64,000 nt of DNA, from positions 62,001-126,000 of the forward strand of contig NZ_JACHON010000004.1 of NCBI RefSeq assembly GCF_014206945.1, in the 5' to 3' direction. Position 1 is the stretch's first letter, and each line of letters starts with the position of its first letter. The notes beneath the pieces are model-generated. The model did not search any database. It saw only the letters and a program-made list of their open reading frames with translations, and was not told the origin of the DNA. The position numbers and the translations under genes are program-made. Origin of the DNA: Gracilibacillus halotolerans. Lineage in GTDB: Bacteria; Bacillota; Bacilli; Bacillales; Amphibacillaceae. Shown here piece by piece: positions 17,457-26,332 of the stretch.

Positions 17457-18110
17457 TCATTTTTGTATTTTTTCTCTCGATTGTAATCTTTTTTCCATGT
17501 AATTACCTGCAAACCATAGCACAACAATGATAATCGCAACAACAATGGATTTTACAGGGTTCTGTGCAAATGATGCAAGACTATCACCAACATAGGACAC
17601 AATAAAAATCATGACTGCTTTTCCTAATAATTCAGCAAGAACGAATTGGTAAATCCCTACACTCGAAAGAGCTGCAACTAAATTAATAATCGCGGAAGGC
17701 GAAAATGGAAAACAGAGCATAAGAAATAGTGGACCAAATCCATGTCGTTCTAACCAACCCGTTACACGCTGAACTTGTTTATTTTTGTGAATCCATCGTA
17801 AAAATTTGAGATGACGGTAACGTCGTACAAGTAGAAATACTGCGATTCCACCTGTACTCGCCCCCGCCCATGAGAGCAAAAAGCCTTTTAACAAACCGTA
17901 TGCAGCAACATTGGTCATTACAAAGACAATCAGCGGAAGAAAAGGTAGAAATGCTTCTAAAAAAGGTAGTAAAAAGCCAGGAATTGGACCTAGACTCTCA
18001 TAGCTTTTTAGTAAGAAAGTAACAAGCTGATCATATTCATTCGCTTCAATTAGCTGTTTAATTTCATCCATATCAATATTTTCTAAATTGGAAATTTGGA
18101 ATAGATGCAT
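17457..18110 (-). CDS. TVP38/TMEM64 (DedA/SNARE-associated) family membrane protein
   Basis: 217 residues with about five membrane helices. The central block FPFSPSAIINLVAALSSVGI, preceded by LERHGFGPLFLMLC, marks the TVP38/TMEM64 family. Known or proposed roles of the wider family are lipid scrambling or undecaprenyl-phosphate recycling; nothing specific can be assigned here. B. subtilis yhjE, also near addB, is a probable counterpart. Shine-Dalgarno AAGGGG precedes the ATG. Confidence 0.82.
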   Translation of the reverse strand: MHLFQISNLENIDMDEIKQLIEANEYDQLVTFLLKSYESLGPIPGFLLPFLEAFLPFLPLIVFVMTNVAAYGLLKGFLLSWAGASTGGIAVFLLVRRYRHLKFLRWIHKNKQVQRVTGWLERHGFGPLFLMLCFPFSPSAIINLVAALSSVGIYQFVLAELLGKAVMIFIVSYVGDSLASFAQNPVKSIVVAIIIVVLWFAGNYMEKRLQSREKIQK

Positions 18111-18128
18111 AAATGTCCTAGCCCCTTC

Positions 18129-18231
18129 AATTCACGAAACAAACTTCTTTCTTTCTATTTTAATATTTTTTTCGTGAATTTCCTAATACTAACTCTCTTT
18201 AATGTACAACAATTGCACGGTATTAGGAAAT
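18129..18231. promoter_or_regulatory. Two adjacent inverted repeats, each with a 30-base loop, in a divergent promoter region
   Basis: IR1 arms are 18129-18139 and 18170-18180 (AATTCACGAAA / TTTCGTGAATT, 11 bp, perfect). IR2 arms are 18178-18189 and 18220-18231 (ATTTCCTAATAC / GTATTAGGAAAT, 12 bp, perfect). Both loops are 30 bases and the centres are 50 bp apart. They sit between the TVP38 gene and the divergent gene at 18385. Operator or RNA structure; no known motif recognised. Confidence 0.45.
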
Positions 18232-18384
18232 AGTAGCGTCGCTCTTGGCTAATAGCTTTATTATTTTTAAAATTTCTATGCCTTCCTTTTATTCCCTGTC
18301 AACTTTTTATTTATCTGGTTGATTTTTTTAAGAATTCTGCATATACTAGAACATACGTTCCTATTACGAAAGGTGGAGTTACGG

Positions 18385-18783
18385 ATGAGATATTTGACAG
18401 AGCATGAGTGGAAATTAGCATCACGATTCTTATTTCTTTCTATGGCCTTGCTTGTTATACAACAAGATTTAGAAAAAATTCGGAAATTCTCCCCTTTTAA
18501 GATTAATGAATTCTATATTCGGTTATTAGAACAAATGGAGAGACTAGCTACGGAAGAGCGTAGGCATTTACGAAAAGAAATGAAAAAAGAAAGATTACAA
18601 GTACTCTTAGATGAAAAGAACGAGGCATTTACGTCGTATTTATTTATTTGCAAAGGGAAAGAAGAAAAAAGAAATTATTTTAATCCTGCAATTCGTAAAA
18701 AAGTAGAAGTAATTATCGAGGAGCTTGCTGGACGTGCAGCTACCACTCTGTATGACCATAAAGAGGATATACCACAAACCTAG
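18385..18783 (+). CDS. Uncharacterised 132-residue protein next to comK
   Basis: Not recognised. The start is the ATG at 18385 (MRYLTEHEW), after AAAGGTGGAG; an in-frame ATG at 18319 has no ribosome-binding site. It has one hydrophobic helix-like stretch (about 12-26, ASRFLFLSMALLVIQ), a charged helical centre (LLEQMERLATEERRHLRKEM) and a basic-acidic C-terminal half. It is convergent with comK, 5 bases between stop codons. The location suggests a competence link, but that is a guess. Confidence 0.65.
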   Translation: MRYLTEHEWKLASRFLFLSMALLVIQQDLEKIRKFSPFKINEFYIRLLEQMERLATEERRHLRKEMKKERLQVLLDEKNEAFTSYLFICKGKEEKRNYFNPAIRKKVEVIIEELAGRAATTLYDHKEDIPQT

Positions 18784-18788
18784 GTCCC

Positions 18789-19379
18789 TTACTCTTTTAT
18801 CTGATTGTCGTCTGTAGGGATGGAATGATAATTTAGTCGCCTTATTTGTCTTTTTCTTGTATACGCTGGATGGAGCCAAGTGGATTCGGATACATACTCA
18901 TGCTCGTTCCATATATCTTCCATTTTATTAGTTAGTAAATAACGGAATTGCGCGGTGCGATATAACTGATTAATAATTGTGTGGTAGGAGGCGGGGACAA
19001 ATAACTCACGGCCATTTTTGAAAATGATATTGGTCCCTCTTTCTGTTTTTTCTAATTCAAGCACATGCGAGTGCGCTATCCATGAACAAGAACGGTTTTG
19101 AGGAGACTCCGTTGGGAAGAAGTACATTCCGCTTACCCTATCAATTGCGATAGGTGGTTTATGTGTAATCCTACTTAGCATTTTGGAACCTTCAATTAGT
19201 CCCCTTAGACTAATACCGAATTCTCTACATGCGATGTCCATTACCTTTTTTGCACTCAAATCAATCTCTTGGTCATCCTCTTCGTGAAAAGACATAATCG
19301 TCGTATAAAATTGACCGTTATTCAACTCCTCTCCAACTACTGCTAACGTATGTGGGCTAATAACCACTGTTTTTTCCAT
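18789..19379 (-). CDS. comK: Competence transcription factor ComK
   Basis: 196 residues. Master activator of natural competence (DNA uptake and recombination genes) in Bacillus; binds paired AT-boxes as a tetramer. Diagnostic segments are ISPHTLAVVGE, ACREFGISLRGLIEGSKMLS and YFFPTESPQNRSCSWIAHSH. The start is the ATG at 19379, seven bases after GGAGGG; the frame extends upstream to 19412 without support. Length is close to B. subtilis ComK (192). It appears intact, so the regulator at least is present; whether the strain is competent depends on genes outside the window. A possible K-box lies upstream. Confidence 0.9.
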   Translation of the reverse strand: MEKTVVISPHTLAVVGEELNNGQFYTTIMSFHEEDDQEIDLSAKKVMDIACREFGISLRGLIEGSKMLSRITHKPPIAIDRVSGMYFFPTESPQNRSCSWIAHSHVLELEKTERGTNIIFKNGRELFVPASYHTIINQLYRTAQFRYLLTNKMEDIWNEHEYVSESTWLHPAYTRKRQIRRLNYHSIPTDDNQIKE

Positions 19380-19447
19380 AAATGATCCCTCCAAATAGAT
19401 TTTTTCAAGCAACTTTAATCTAACAAGAAATGTTGGAAAGGGAAATG

Positions 19448-19481
19448 AAATTCGCCTTTTTTGTAATGAAATCGCTCTTAT
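19448..19481. promoter_or_regulatory. Possible ComK binding site (K-box) between comK and the divergent gene
   Basis: Two near-AT-boxes, AAATTCGCCTTTT (19448-19460) and AAATCGCTCTTAT (19469-19481), are 8 bases apart. The consensus is AAAA-N5-TTTT with spacers of 8, 18 or 31, so the spacing fits but both boxes have mismatches. It could serve comK autoregulation. Confidence 0.35.
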
Positions 19482-19578
19482 TCGCTTTTATCAGCAAGTA
19501 TTTGATACAATTTAGATGAATAGGTTCATTCAGTCGATCATTTTTAGAGGATTTGATTCAAGTCGGAGGGCAGGATAC

Positions 19579-20040
19579 ATGTGGTTTTTTCGTAAAAGAA
19601 AAAAAGAGGATAAAAAATATCCTATAAAGTCCATTAGCTATGAAGAAATAAGAGATGCTATACGTGAATATGGGAAGAACCTTCCTGATAACGTACCATT
19701 AGGTATCATCATTCAAGATAATCTAGAAATAGATTATCAATTATTAGCACCTTTTTTAAAAGCGGTTCCAAAAGAGAAGTACTATATGTCGAAGGAAACG
19801 TATGAAATTTTCCCAGAAGAAGAAAAACATATTGCAGTAGCCGTTGATACTATCCAACGCGCCGTCGATCAATACGTTGACATAAAAAAAGAGTTGCCTG
19901 TTATAGATGATGACCCTTACCGAAGAGTAAGCTATCATAAATTAGAGCAACTCAAATTGTTAGATGAAAGACCAAATCCAATTATCGATTTTTATATCAC
20001 CGATGAAGAATATTTAATTACACGGAAGAAACCATCCTAA
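19579..20040 (+). CDS. Conserved protein of unknown function (possibly DUF3939-like)
   Basis: 153 residues from the ATG at 19579, eight bases after GGAGGG; an in-frame ATG at 19516 lacks a ribosome-binding site. It starts MWFFRKRKKEDKKYPIKSI, a hydrophobic-then-basic N-terminus without a real membrane helix. Then comes a soluble domain with ISYEEIRDAIREYGKNL and a C-terminal FYITDEEYLITRKK. The DUF3939 assignment is from memory of similar Bacillus proteins and is uncertain. Divergent from comK, with about 200 bases between the start codons. Confidence 0.6.
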   Translation: MWFFRKRKKEDKKYPIKSISYEEIRDAIREYGKNLPDNVPLGIIIQDNLEIDYQLLAPFLKAVPKEKYYMSKETYEIFPEEEKHIAVAVDTIQRAVDQYVDIKKELPVIDDDPYRRVSYHKLEQLKLLDERPNPIIDFYITDEEYLITRKKPS

Positions 20041-20060
20041 CGGTTCAAAGACAGAGTACC

Positions 20061-21227
20061 CTAGTGTGGATTTTCTTCCTTCCATCTCCGTTCCATTTCT
20101 TGTTCTATTTTTTCTATTCTTGTGCCGATAGGTGGATGCGTAGAGCGTAACCATACAATCCAAGGGGCTGGGGAAATATCGGTTTTCGATTGCATAGCAA
20201 GCTGCACATAGCTTTGTAATGCCGGTTCTAAATTCTCCGTATGTTGTATAGCATAATCGTCGGCACTTAACTCCATTTGGCGAGATACAAAAAGCTCGAT
20301 AGGCTGTATCAAGAGTAATAGTAAAACTGTCATTGCCATTAATCGTATCACCGTATGTAAATCACTTTTTCGTTCCCGTGTCGTATTCCACTTTTGCAAA
20401 AACAATAGGACAAGAAAGCTTAATAAAACATAAAGAGCCGTCCCTATGTAAACGTGTTTGTATAAGTAATGCGCAATTTCATGGGAAACGATAAAAAGAA
20501 TTTCATCCTTCTCCATTCCATCAATTAGCGTATCCCACAACACAATTCTCGCGTGTTGAAAAATCCCTGTCACATAGGCGTTATAAGTAGTGACTTTATT
20601 GCTTTTTTCTACTACAAAAAGTTGTACATCCTCTAATCCTTCTTGCTCTGTCATCGAAACGATAGAATGATAAAGGTCTCCATTTTCCATTTCTATAAAT
20701 GGATCAAATAACGGATCAATCCAGATTGGCTTCACAAAAACAACTAGTAAAACAATTGGAATCGCCACTCCCCAGACAATCATTGCCCAGTATTTAGGAA
20801 AACGTTGCATAACGTAACGAACGGAAATAAAAATGACAAACAAAGTAACCGCGAACAGTGTAGCGGACAACAAATTTTCTCCTAACCATGAGAAAAAGCT
20901 TTGTGTTCGTATACCTTCTGATATCGTAATCCGATACCAAATATAGCGATAAGGGAAATGGAACAGAAAGTCCAATACCGTAAATAATAGTGTAAATAGA
21001 AGTGTTTGCCAAAATAATGAGGAGATAGACTGTAACCATAACGTCCATTTTTTATACGTTAAGAGCATGCCTAATAACAATAAGCGAAGAGGCCACATTG
21101 CAAAATAAAAAGCATGTGAAAGGGCACCATAACGTGTATCTCCATAAGATTCTAGCGAATAGCCGTAGTAGAAATAGAGAAATAAACCGATCACATATAT
21201 GAAGTAGATGATGAGCCATTTTTTCAT
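20061..21227 (-). CDS. yhfN: M48 family membrane zinc metalloprotease (YhfN-like)
   Basis: 388 residues, six to seven membrane helices. The zinc motif [10 protein letters not shown] (HExxH) is in the middle, with the third ligand region [10 protein letters not shown] further on. The layout resembles CAAX prenyl protease 1 / Ste24-type peptidases. Likely a membrane-protein quality-control protease. B. subtilis yhfN is in the same neighbourhood, near lplJ. Good Shine-Dalgarno (GGAGAAAA). Confidence 0.87.
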   Translation of the reverse strand: MKKWLIIYFIYVIGLFLYFYYGYSLESYGDTRYGALSHAFYFAMWPLRLLLLGMLLTYKKWTLWLQSISSLFWQTLLFTLLFTVLDFLFHFPYRYIWYRITISEGIRTQSFFSWLGENLLSATLFAVTLFVIFISVRYVMQRFPKYWAMIVWGVAIPIVLLVVFVKPIWIDPLFDPFIEMENGDLYHSIVSMTEQEGLEDVQLFVVEKSNKVTTYNAYVTGIFQHARIVLWDTLIDGMEKDEILFIVSHEIAHYLYKHVYIGTALYVLLSFLVLLFLQKWNTTRERKSDLHTVIRLMAMTVLLLLLIQPIELFVSRQMELSADDYAIQHTENLEPALQSYVQLAMQSKTDISPAPWIVWLRSTHPPIGTRIEKIEQEMERRWKEENPH

Positions 21228-21259
21228 AATTTTTCTCCTGACAAAGCTATAGAGTATAA

Positions 21260-21289
21260 CAAACTCTCCTTATTTATAAGGAGAGTTTG
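21260..21289 (-). terminator. Terminator of lplJ
   Basis: A perfect 13-bp stem (CAAACTCTCCTTA / TAAGGAGAGTTTG) with a 4-base loop lies 5 bases beyond the lplJ stop. T-rich flanks are modest. Confidence 0.7.
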
Positions 21290-21294
21290 GTTTG

Positions 21295-22290
21295 TTAATA
21301 CACGAGCTGTAAGAATTCTTCTTTTGTAATCTTTCCTAAATAATGAGAGGTGTCTACATCTGCTAGCGCTTCAGCTATCGCATCTCTATCATAGCGAACA
21401 CCTTTCAACTTCTCTTCTAATTCATCAATCGTTCCAATGCCAAAAAAGTCACCATAAATTTTGCAATTTTCAATAATACCTTTGTGTACATCTAGTCGAA
21501 CTTCTAGTAAACCACCATCAAATTTCTTTGTTTGTTGAACATTAGATTTCGGAGATTTACCAAAATTCCATTCCCATTTCTGATAACGATTTTCAGAAAT
21601 TTCATGAATATTGCTCCAATCCTCTTCCGTCAAAACATATTGTGGCACATCGTTTACATCATCTACATTAAAAATATGTCGTAGAATATGCGCTTTAAAC
21701 TCGTCCATTGTCAATTTTTCATCCATAAACTCAGAAATATTAGCTACACGACTTCTAATAGACTTAATACCTTTGGATTGAATCTTTTCTGTTTTTACTC
21801 GTAAGGAGCGAACCACTTCTTCAATCTCTGAATCATACATTAACGTTCCATGACTAAACATCCTACCTTTTGTTGAAAATTGAGCATTTCCAGATATTTT
21901 TCTTCCATTTGCGACAAGGTCGTTTCTTCCCTGAAGCTCAGCAGGAACACCTAGCTTTTGCATCGCTTTTACTACCGGCTCTGTAAACTTAGCAAAATTA
22001 TGAAAGCTCTCCCCATCATCCTTCGTAATAAAGCTAAAATTCAAGTTGCCTGTATCGTGATAAACTGCTCCACCACCGGAGAGACGACGCACGACATGTA
22101 TTCCCTTATCTTCAACGTAGTCTGTATTGATTTCCTCAATTGTGTTTTGATTACGACCGATGATAATAGAAGGCTCATTTATATAAAATAAGAGATATGT
22201 ATCATTTTCACCAAACTTATTTAAAACATATTCCTCTATCGCAAGATTTATTCTAGGATCTGTAATCCCTTTGTTATCAATAAACTTCAT
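21295..22290 (-). CDS. lplJ: Lipoate-protein ligase
   Basis: 331 residues. Attaches free lipoate via lipoyl-AMP to E2 subunits and GcvH in the cytoplasm. Seen: INEPSIIIGRNQNTIEEIN, VVRRLSGGGAVYHDTGNLNFSF (substrate loop) and GRNDLVANGRKISGNAQ with the catalytic lysine (GRKISG). A C-terminal accessory domain (about 250-331) is present. Matches B. subtilis LplJ (YhfJ). Start at ATG after AAAGGAG. Confidence 0.95.
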   Translation of the reverse strand: MKFIDNKGITDPRINLAIEEYVLNKFGENDTYLLFYINEPSIIIGRNQNTIEEINTDYVEDKGIHVVRRLSGGGAVYHDTGNLNFSFITKDDGESFHNFAKFTEPVVKAMQKLGVPAELQGRNDLVANGRKISGNAQFSTKGRMFSHGTLMYDSEIEEVVRSLRVKTEKIQSKGIKSIRSRVANISEFMDEKLTMDEFKAHILRHIFNVDDVNDVPQYVLTEEDWSNIHEISENRYQKWEWNFGKSPKSNVQQTKKFDGGLLEVRLDVHKGIIENCKIYGDFFGIGTIDELEEKLKGVRYDRDAIAEALADVDTSHYLGKITKEEFLQLVY

Positions 22291-22483
22291 CGTCTTCCAC
22301 TCCTTTTTTTATCCTATAACCTCTATCACAAGTATAAATAAATTAGGATAGCTTTGCTAGGAAGTTGAATTTAGAACGACTCTTCTCTTAAAAATCCACA
22401 TTATTTTACTTCAATACTTAAATAGTTATACGGAGAAAAAGGTTTTATTTTGTACTAATACAAAGTCTTGATTTTTACATTTT

Positions 22484-22757
22484 GTTATAATACAATACAA
22501 ATACATCCGCATGCAGGTTACATGCTTTACTCCTGCAAGAAGCAGAAAATTCCGAAAAATGACCATTCATGTAATCGTCATTTTTCTGTATGAACTGCTA
22601 GACATCCTGCTTTGTAACGTTTATGTCTTTTACCCTAATCTCTTTCATTTCCTTCATCAACTCATTGTCACGTGGGCTAGATGAACATTCCCATCCAAAA
22701 AATCGAGATATATGTAGAAGACGATAGAAGCAGCCTTAATCGGCTGCTTCTTTTTTC
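22484..22757 (+). ncRNA. Candidate small RNA with its own extended -10 promoter and terminator
   Basis: The 538-base gap between lplJ and hemY has no convincing gene. On the plus strand it has an extended -10 (TGTTATAAT, 22483-22491) and a hairpin GAAAAATGAC/GTCATTTTTC around 22554-22588. It ends in a perfect 9-bp stem GAAGCAGCC/GGCTGCTTC (22727-22750) followed by TTTTTT. No plus-strand gene nearby would need this terminator. A 57-codon frame (22511-22684) has no ribosome-binding site and looks non-coding. Confidence 0.35.
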
Positions 22758-22828
22758 TAGCTAAGGTTAAACAAAAGTAATGAGCTAAGTTATTCACTTT
22801 TAATGAAATACGTTTAGGGAAACGATTA

Positions 22829-24223
22829 TCACACTTTATTTTGGATATAATCCAGCAATTTATCGGTAGCTACTTCTCCTTGATCAATACAATCGGGAAT
22901 TCCTATTCCACGATATGAACTACCCGCAACAAATACACCAGGTAATTTCGTTGCCAATTGCTCTTCTAATTCTCCAACAAATTCTTGATGGCCAATAGAG
23001 TATTGAGGCATACCATCTTCCCATCTTGAGACAACAGAAAAGAGTGGCTTCCCTTCTATTTTCATAACTTTATTCAAATCATTTAAAACAAATTCTTCTA
23101 GTTCCTCATCAGAGTAATGAATAATTTCTTCATCACCAGGTCGGCCCACATAACAGCGTAGCAAAGCTTTGTTCTCTGGTACTGTTGTTTCTGGCCATTT
23201 TTTGTGTGTCCACGTACATGCAGTAATACGATAATCACTATTTCTTGAAACAACAAATCCAGTACCATCTAATTCATCTTTAATTTGGTCTAAATCAAAC
23301 GCCATTGCAACGTTAGCAACCGAAGTAGCTTTCATTTCTCCAGGCAGTGATAGATATGGCGCTAATAAAGTTTTCGTTACATTATATGGTGTCGCAAACA
23401 GAACTGCATCCGCCTCATACACCTCTCCATTCGTAACATTTAGTCGATACCCGTCTTGCGTGTATTCAATATGCTCCACTGCTACATTTTTCTTTAAGAT
23501 TTCTGGTTGAATTGCAGAGGTTATCGCATTAACTAATGCTTCTAATCCACCCTCTATACTAAAAAACTTACTTTCCTTTTTAGCATTTGGATTGGAAGGA
23601 GGTAACGTATCTTGTAACCCTTTGATTAAACTACCGTATTTCTGTTCTAATTGATAGAAATTCGGGAACGTTGCCATCAGACTCAACTCATCCAAATCCC
23701 CCGCATAAATTCCTGACAATAATGGTTCGATTAGATTTTCTACTAATTCTTCACCAAAATGTCTTTTAAAAAATTTACCTAGAGATTGATCAGCCATTGG
23801 CTCACTCTTTTCCATCGTGAGTTCTTGTTTTACACGCGCTTTTCCTTCATCCGAAAGAAGGTCCGATGCGAAAAAGGCTTCCAAATCAATTGGAATTCCC
23901 ATGAAGGAACCTTGTGGCATTGGATACAGCTTATCACCTTTTAACACATAGGATTTCCCTGTCCCATTTTTCACAAGCTTCTCTCCTAAACCAACATGGC
24001 GTGCTAAACGTTCTGCAGATGGCTTTCGAATTAAGAAGGAATCCGGGCCTCGCTCAATCGTAAAGCCAGACTTTTTTATAGTGTTGATTTTCCCTCCAAA
24101 TCGATCACTAGCTTCTAACAATTTCACTTCTACATCTAACTGATTTTCTGATATTGCTTTATTTAAATAAAAAGCGGTAGTAAGCCCCGCTATACCACCG
24201 CCAACAATGACAACTCTTTTCAC
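22829..24223 (-). CDS. hemY: Coproporphyrinogen III oxidase (HemY/CgoX)
   Basis: 464 residues. FAD-dependent oxidase that in Gram-positives converts coproporphyrinogen III to coproporphyrin III. N-terminal dinucleotide-binding motif VVIVGGGIAGLTTAFYLN, then FGGKINTIKKSGFTIERGPDSF. C-terminal FAD contact VFVAGSSYRGIGIPDCIDQG. GTG start, AAGGAG 10 bases upstream, 4 bases after the hemH stop. Third gene of hemEHY. Confidence 0.95.
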   Translation of the reverse strand: MKRVVIVGGGIAGLTTAFYLNKAISENQLDVEVKLLEASDRFGGKINTIKKSGFTIERGPDSFLIRKPSAERLARHVGLGEKLVKNGTGKSYVLKGDKLYPMPQGSFMGIPIDLEAFFASDLLSDEGKARVKQELTMEKSEPMADQSLGKFFKRHFGEELVENLIEPLLSGIYAGDLDELSLMATFPNFYQLEQKYGSLIKGLQDTLPPSNPNAKKESKFFSIEGGLEALVNAITSAIQPEILKKNVAVEHIEYTQDGYRLNVTNGEVYEADAVLFATPYNVTKTLLAPYLSLPGEMKATSVANVAMAFDLDQIKDELDGTGFVVSRNSDYRITACTWTHKKWPETTVPENKALLRCYVGRPGDEEIIHYSDEELEEFVLNDLNKVMKIEGKPLFSVVSRWEDGMPQYSIGHQEFVGELEEQLATKLPGVFVAGSSYRGIGIPDCIDQGEVATDKLLDYIQNKV

Positions 24224-24227
24224 GTCA

Positions 24228-25154
24228 TCAGCACTCCTTATATTTATCTAAAGTAACTGTTGCTAATGTATCGATAAAAGTAGCATTCGTATTCGGCATT
24301 TCAGGTCGGTAATATGCCGCTCCTACCTCATCACAAACTACCTTACACTCATAATCATTGTCATATAATACTTCTAGATGATCTGCTACAAAACCAACTG
24401 GTGCATAAATAAAGGATTGATAGCCTTTTTGTTCATGTAAATCTCTCGTTAAGTCTTGAACGTCTGGACCTAACCAAGGATCTGGAGTATTCCCTTCACT
24501 TTGCCAACCGATTTCTACGTTCGTAATGCCCGTTTTTTTCTGGATTAAATCTGCAGTCTCTTTTAATTGCTCTGGATATGGGTCACCGTGCTGTAAAATT
24601 TTCTCAGGTAAGCTGTGCGCGGACACTACGAGAACAGCTTTCTCTTTATCGTCTACTTTATTATATTCTTCCATAATTGCATTTGCCCAATAATCAATAA
24701 AGCCTTCTGCATCGTACCAGCTTTCTACAGAACAAAGTTTGATTCCATGCTCTTCTGCTGATTCTTTTGCACGCCCATTATAAGATTTAACACTGAATGT
24801 TGAATAATGTGGTGCTAACACGATAGAAACAGCTTCTGTAATACCGTCTGCTGCCATTTGTTGCACGCCATCTTCAATAAAAGGCTCAATATGTTTTAAT
24901 CCTAAGTAATGAACAAATTCTACCTCATCTTGGACTTCATTCATTCTTTTCTCTAAAGATTCTGCTTGGGCTTTCGTAATTTCCGCTAGTGGAGAAGTCC
25001 CACCAATTGCACGATATCTTTCTGTTAAATCGTCTAATGCTTCTTGTGATGGCTTTCTTCCATGACGAATATGTGTATAGTACCTTTCGATATCTGCCTC
25101 TTCATACGGAGTACCATACGCCATTACGAGTAATCCTACTTTTTTCTTCGTCAT
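24228..25154 (-). CDS. hemH: Coproporphyrin III ferrochelatase (HemH/CpfC)
   Basis: 308 residues. Inserts Fe2+ into coproporphyrin III in the Gram-positive heme route. Starts [17 protein letters not shown]; the ATG at 25154 has AAAGG nine bases upstream, whereas the ATG at 25163 overlaps that site. Contains [27 protein letters not shown] (metal-site His) and [18 protein letters not shown]. Second gene of hemEHY. Confidence 0.95.
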   Translation of the reverse strand: MTKKKVGLLVMAYGTPYEEADIERYYTHIRHGRKPSQEALDDLTERYRAIGGTSPLAEITKAQAESLEKRMNEVQDEVEFVHYLGLKHIEPFIEDGVQQMAADGITEAVSIVLAPHYSTFSVKSYNGRAKESAEEHGIKLCSVESWYDAEGFIDYWANAIMEEYNKVDDKEKAVLVVSAHSLPEKILQHGDPYPEQLKETADLIQKKTGITNVEIGWQSEGNTPDPWLGPDVQDLTRDLHEQKGYQSFIYAPVGFVADHLEVLYDNDYECKVVCDEVGAAYYRPEMPNTNATFIDTLATVTLDKYKEC

Positions 25155-25169
25155 CTTGTTCATCCTTTC

Positions 25170-26201
25170 TTAAGTCCTAGAATAACTGTGTATTAATTCT
25201 GTAAGTTTCTTTAGTCGCTCTGGTTTAATCTCAGGAGTCACACCATGCCCTAAGTTAAAGATGTGGGCCGGATGCTCTCTACCCTGATCGATAATTTGTT
25301 TCGCTCTTTCTTCGACAATCTCCCAATTGGAGCGTAAAAGAGCTGGGTCTAAATTACCTTGTAAAGGTTTCGTAATCCCCATTTCTCTCGCTTCTTTAAT
25401 CGATAGTCTCCAGTCTAAGCCAAGAACATCAACAGGTAAATCGTTCCATTCTTGAATTAAATGACTCGCTCCTACTCCAAAGAGAATAAGCGGTACATTA
25501 TTTTTTCTTAACTCGGTAAAAATTCGCTCCATTACCGGTTTAATATACGTACGGTAATCCGCTTCGTTTAGCGCACCAACCCATGAATCAAAGATTTGAA
25601 TTGCCTTTGCGCCTGCTTTTACTTGTGCTGCAACATATGTAATTGTCATGTCCGCAAGCTTATCCATTAGCTTAAACCACGCTTGTGGCTCACTATACAT
25701 AAAAGCTTTTGTTTTATGGTAGTTCTTCGAAGGACCACCTTCAATCATGTAACTCGCAAGTGTGAATGGTGCACCACTAAACCCAATTAAAGGCACATTC
25801 AATTGTTCCTTTGTTAATAATCGAATCGTCTCTAATACATACGGAACATCTTCCTCAGGATCTATCGTACCTAAGCGCTCTACATCACGTATGGAAGTGA
25901 TCGGATTATCGATTACTGGTCCAATTCCAGATTTTATTTCAACATCTACACCAATAGCCGGTAAAGGCGACATAATGTCTTTATAAAGTATCGCTGCATC
26001 CACGTTATACATTTCGACAGGAAGTCGTGTTACGTAGGCACAAAGCTCTGGCTGATGTGTAATTTCGAACAATGAATATTTTTCCTTTAATTTTCGATAT
26101 TCCTCTTGCGAACGCCCTGCCTGACGCATATACCATACAGGTGTATAGTCTGTTTTTTCACCACGGAACGCTCTTAAAATAGTATCATTGAACCCAGTCA
26201 T
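25170..26201 (-). CDS. hemE: Uroporphyrinogen decarboxylase (HemE)
   Basis: 343 residues. Decarboxylates uroporphyrinogen III to coproporphyrinogen III. The signature [16 protein letters not shown] is near the N-terminus, followed by [16 protein letters not shown] and [10 protein letters not shown]. First gene of hemEHY, 15 bases before hemH. Its upstream region carries two PerR-like boxes, unlike anything I know for this operon in B. subtilis. Confidence 0.96.
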   Translation of the reverse strand: MTGFNDTILRAFRGEKTDYTPVWYMRQAGRSQEEYRKLKEKYSLFEITHQPELCAYVTRLPVEMYNVDAAILYKDIMSPLPAIGVDVEIKSGIGPVIDNPITSIRDVERLGTIDPEEDVPYVLETIRLLTKEQLNVPLIGFSGAPFTLASYMIEGGPSKNYHKTKAFMYSEPQAWFKLMDKLADMTITYVAAQVKAGAKAIQIFDSWVGALNEADYRTYIKPVMERIFTELRKNNVPLILFGVGASHLIQEWNDLPVDVLGLDWRLSIKEAREMGITKPLQGNLDPALLRSNWEIVEERAKQIIDQGREHPAHIFNLGHGVTPEIKPERLKKLTELIHSYSRT

Positions 26202-26289
26202 TTAAACTTCACCCTTTATCTGCTCATTACTTAACATTCTATCTATAAACTGCTTTAATGTATAGCTTTTTGGAGCTTTGTTCACTAAA

Positions 26290-26330
26290 TTGTAATTATT
26301 ATAACTAAAAAATAATTATAATTATTAATT
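26290..26330. promoter_or_regulatory. Two PerR-like boxes upstream of hemE
   Basis: Box 1, TTGTAATTATTATAA (26290-26304), matches the PerR consensus TTATAATNATTATAA at 14 of 15 positions (13 of 14 fixed). It has T2 and A14, which favour PerR over Fur. Box 2, TTATAATTATTAATT (26316-26330), matches the first 12. Box 1 is 89 bases from the hemE start and just upstream of a possible -10 (TATACA on the minus strand, 26259-26264). AT-rich context raises the risk of chance matches. Confidence 0.5.
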
Positions 26331-26332
26331 TT

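Noticed and set aside
22511-22684. 57-codon frame with a hydrophobic stretch in the lplJ-hemY gap
   Set aside because: No Shine-Dalgarno, and it runs through two hairpins of the candidate small RNA.
26281-26332. AT-rich inverted sequence as the pbpF terminator
   Set aside because: The stem would be A/T only with mismatches and no T run on the minus strand; the PerR-box reading explains the symmetry better.
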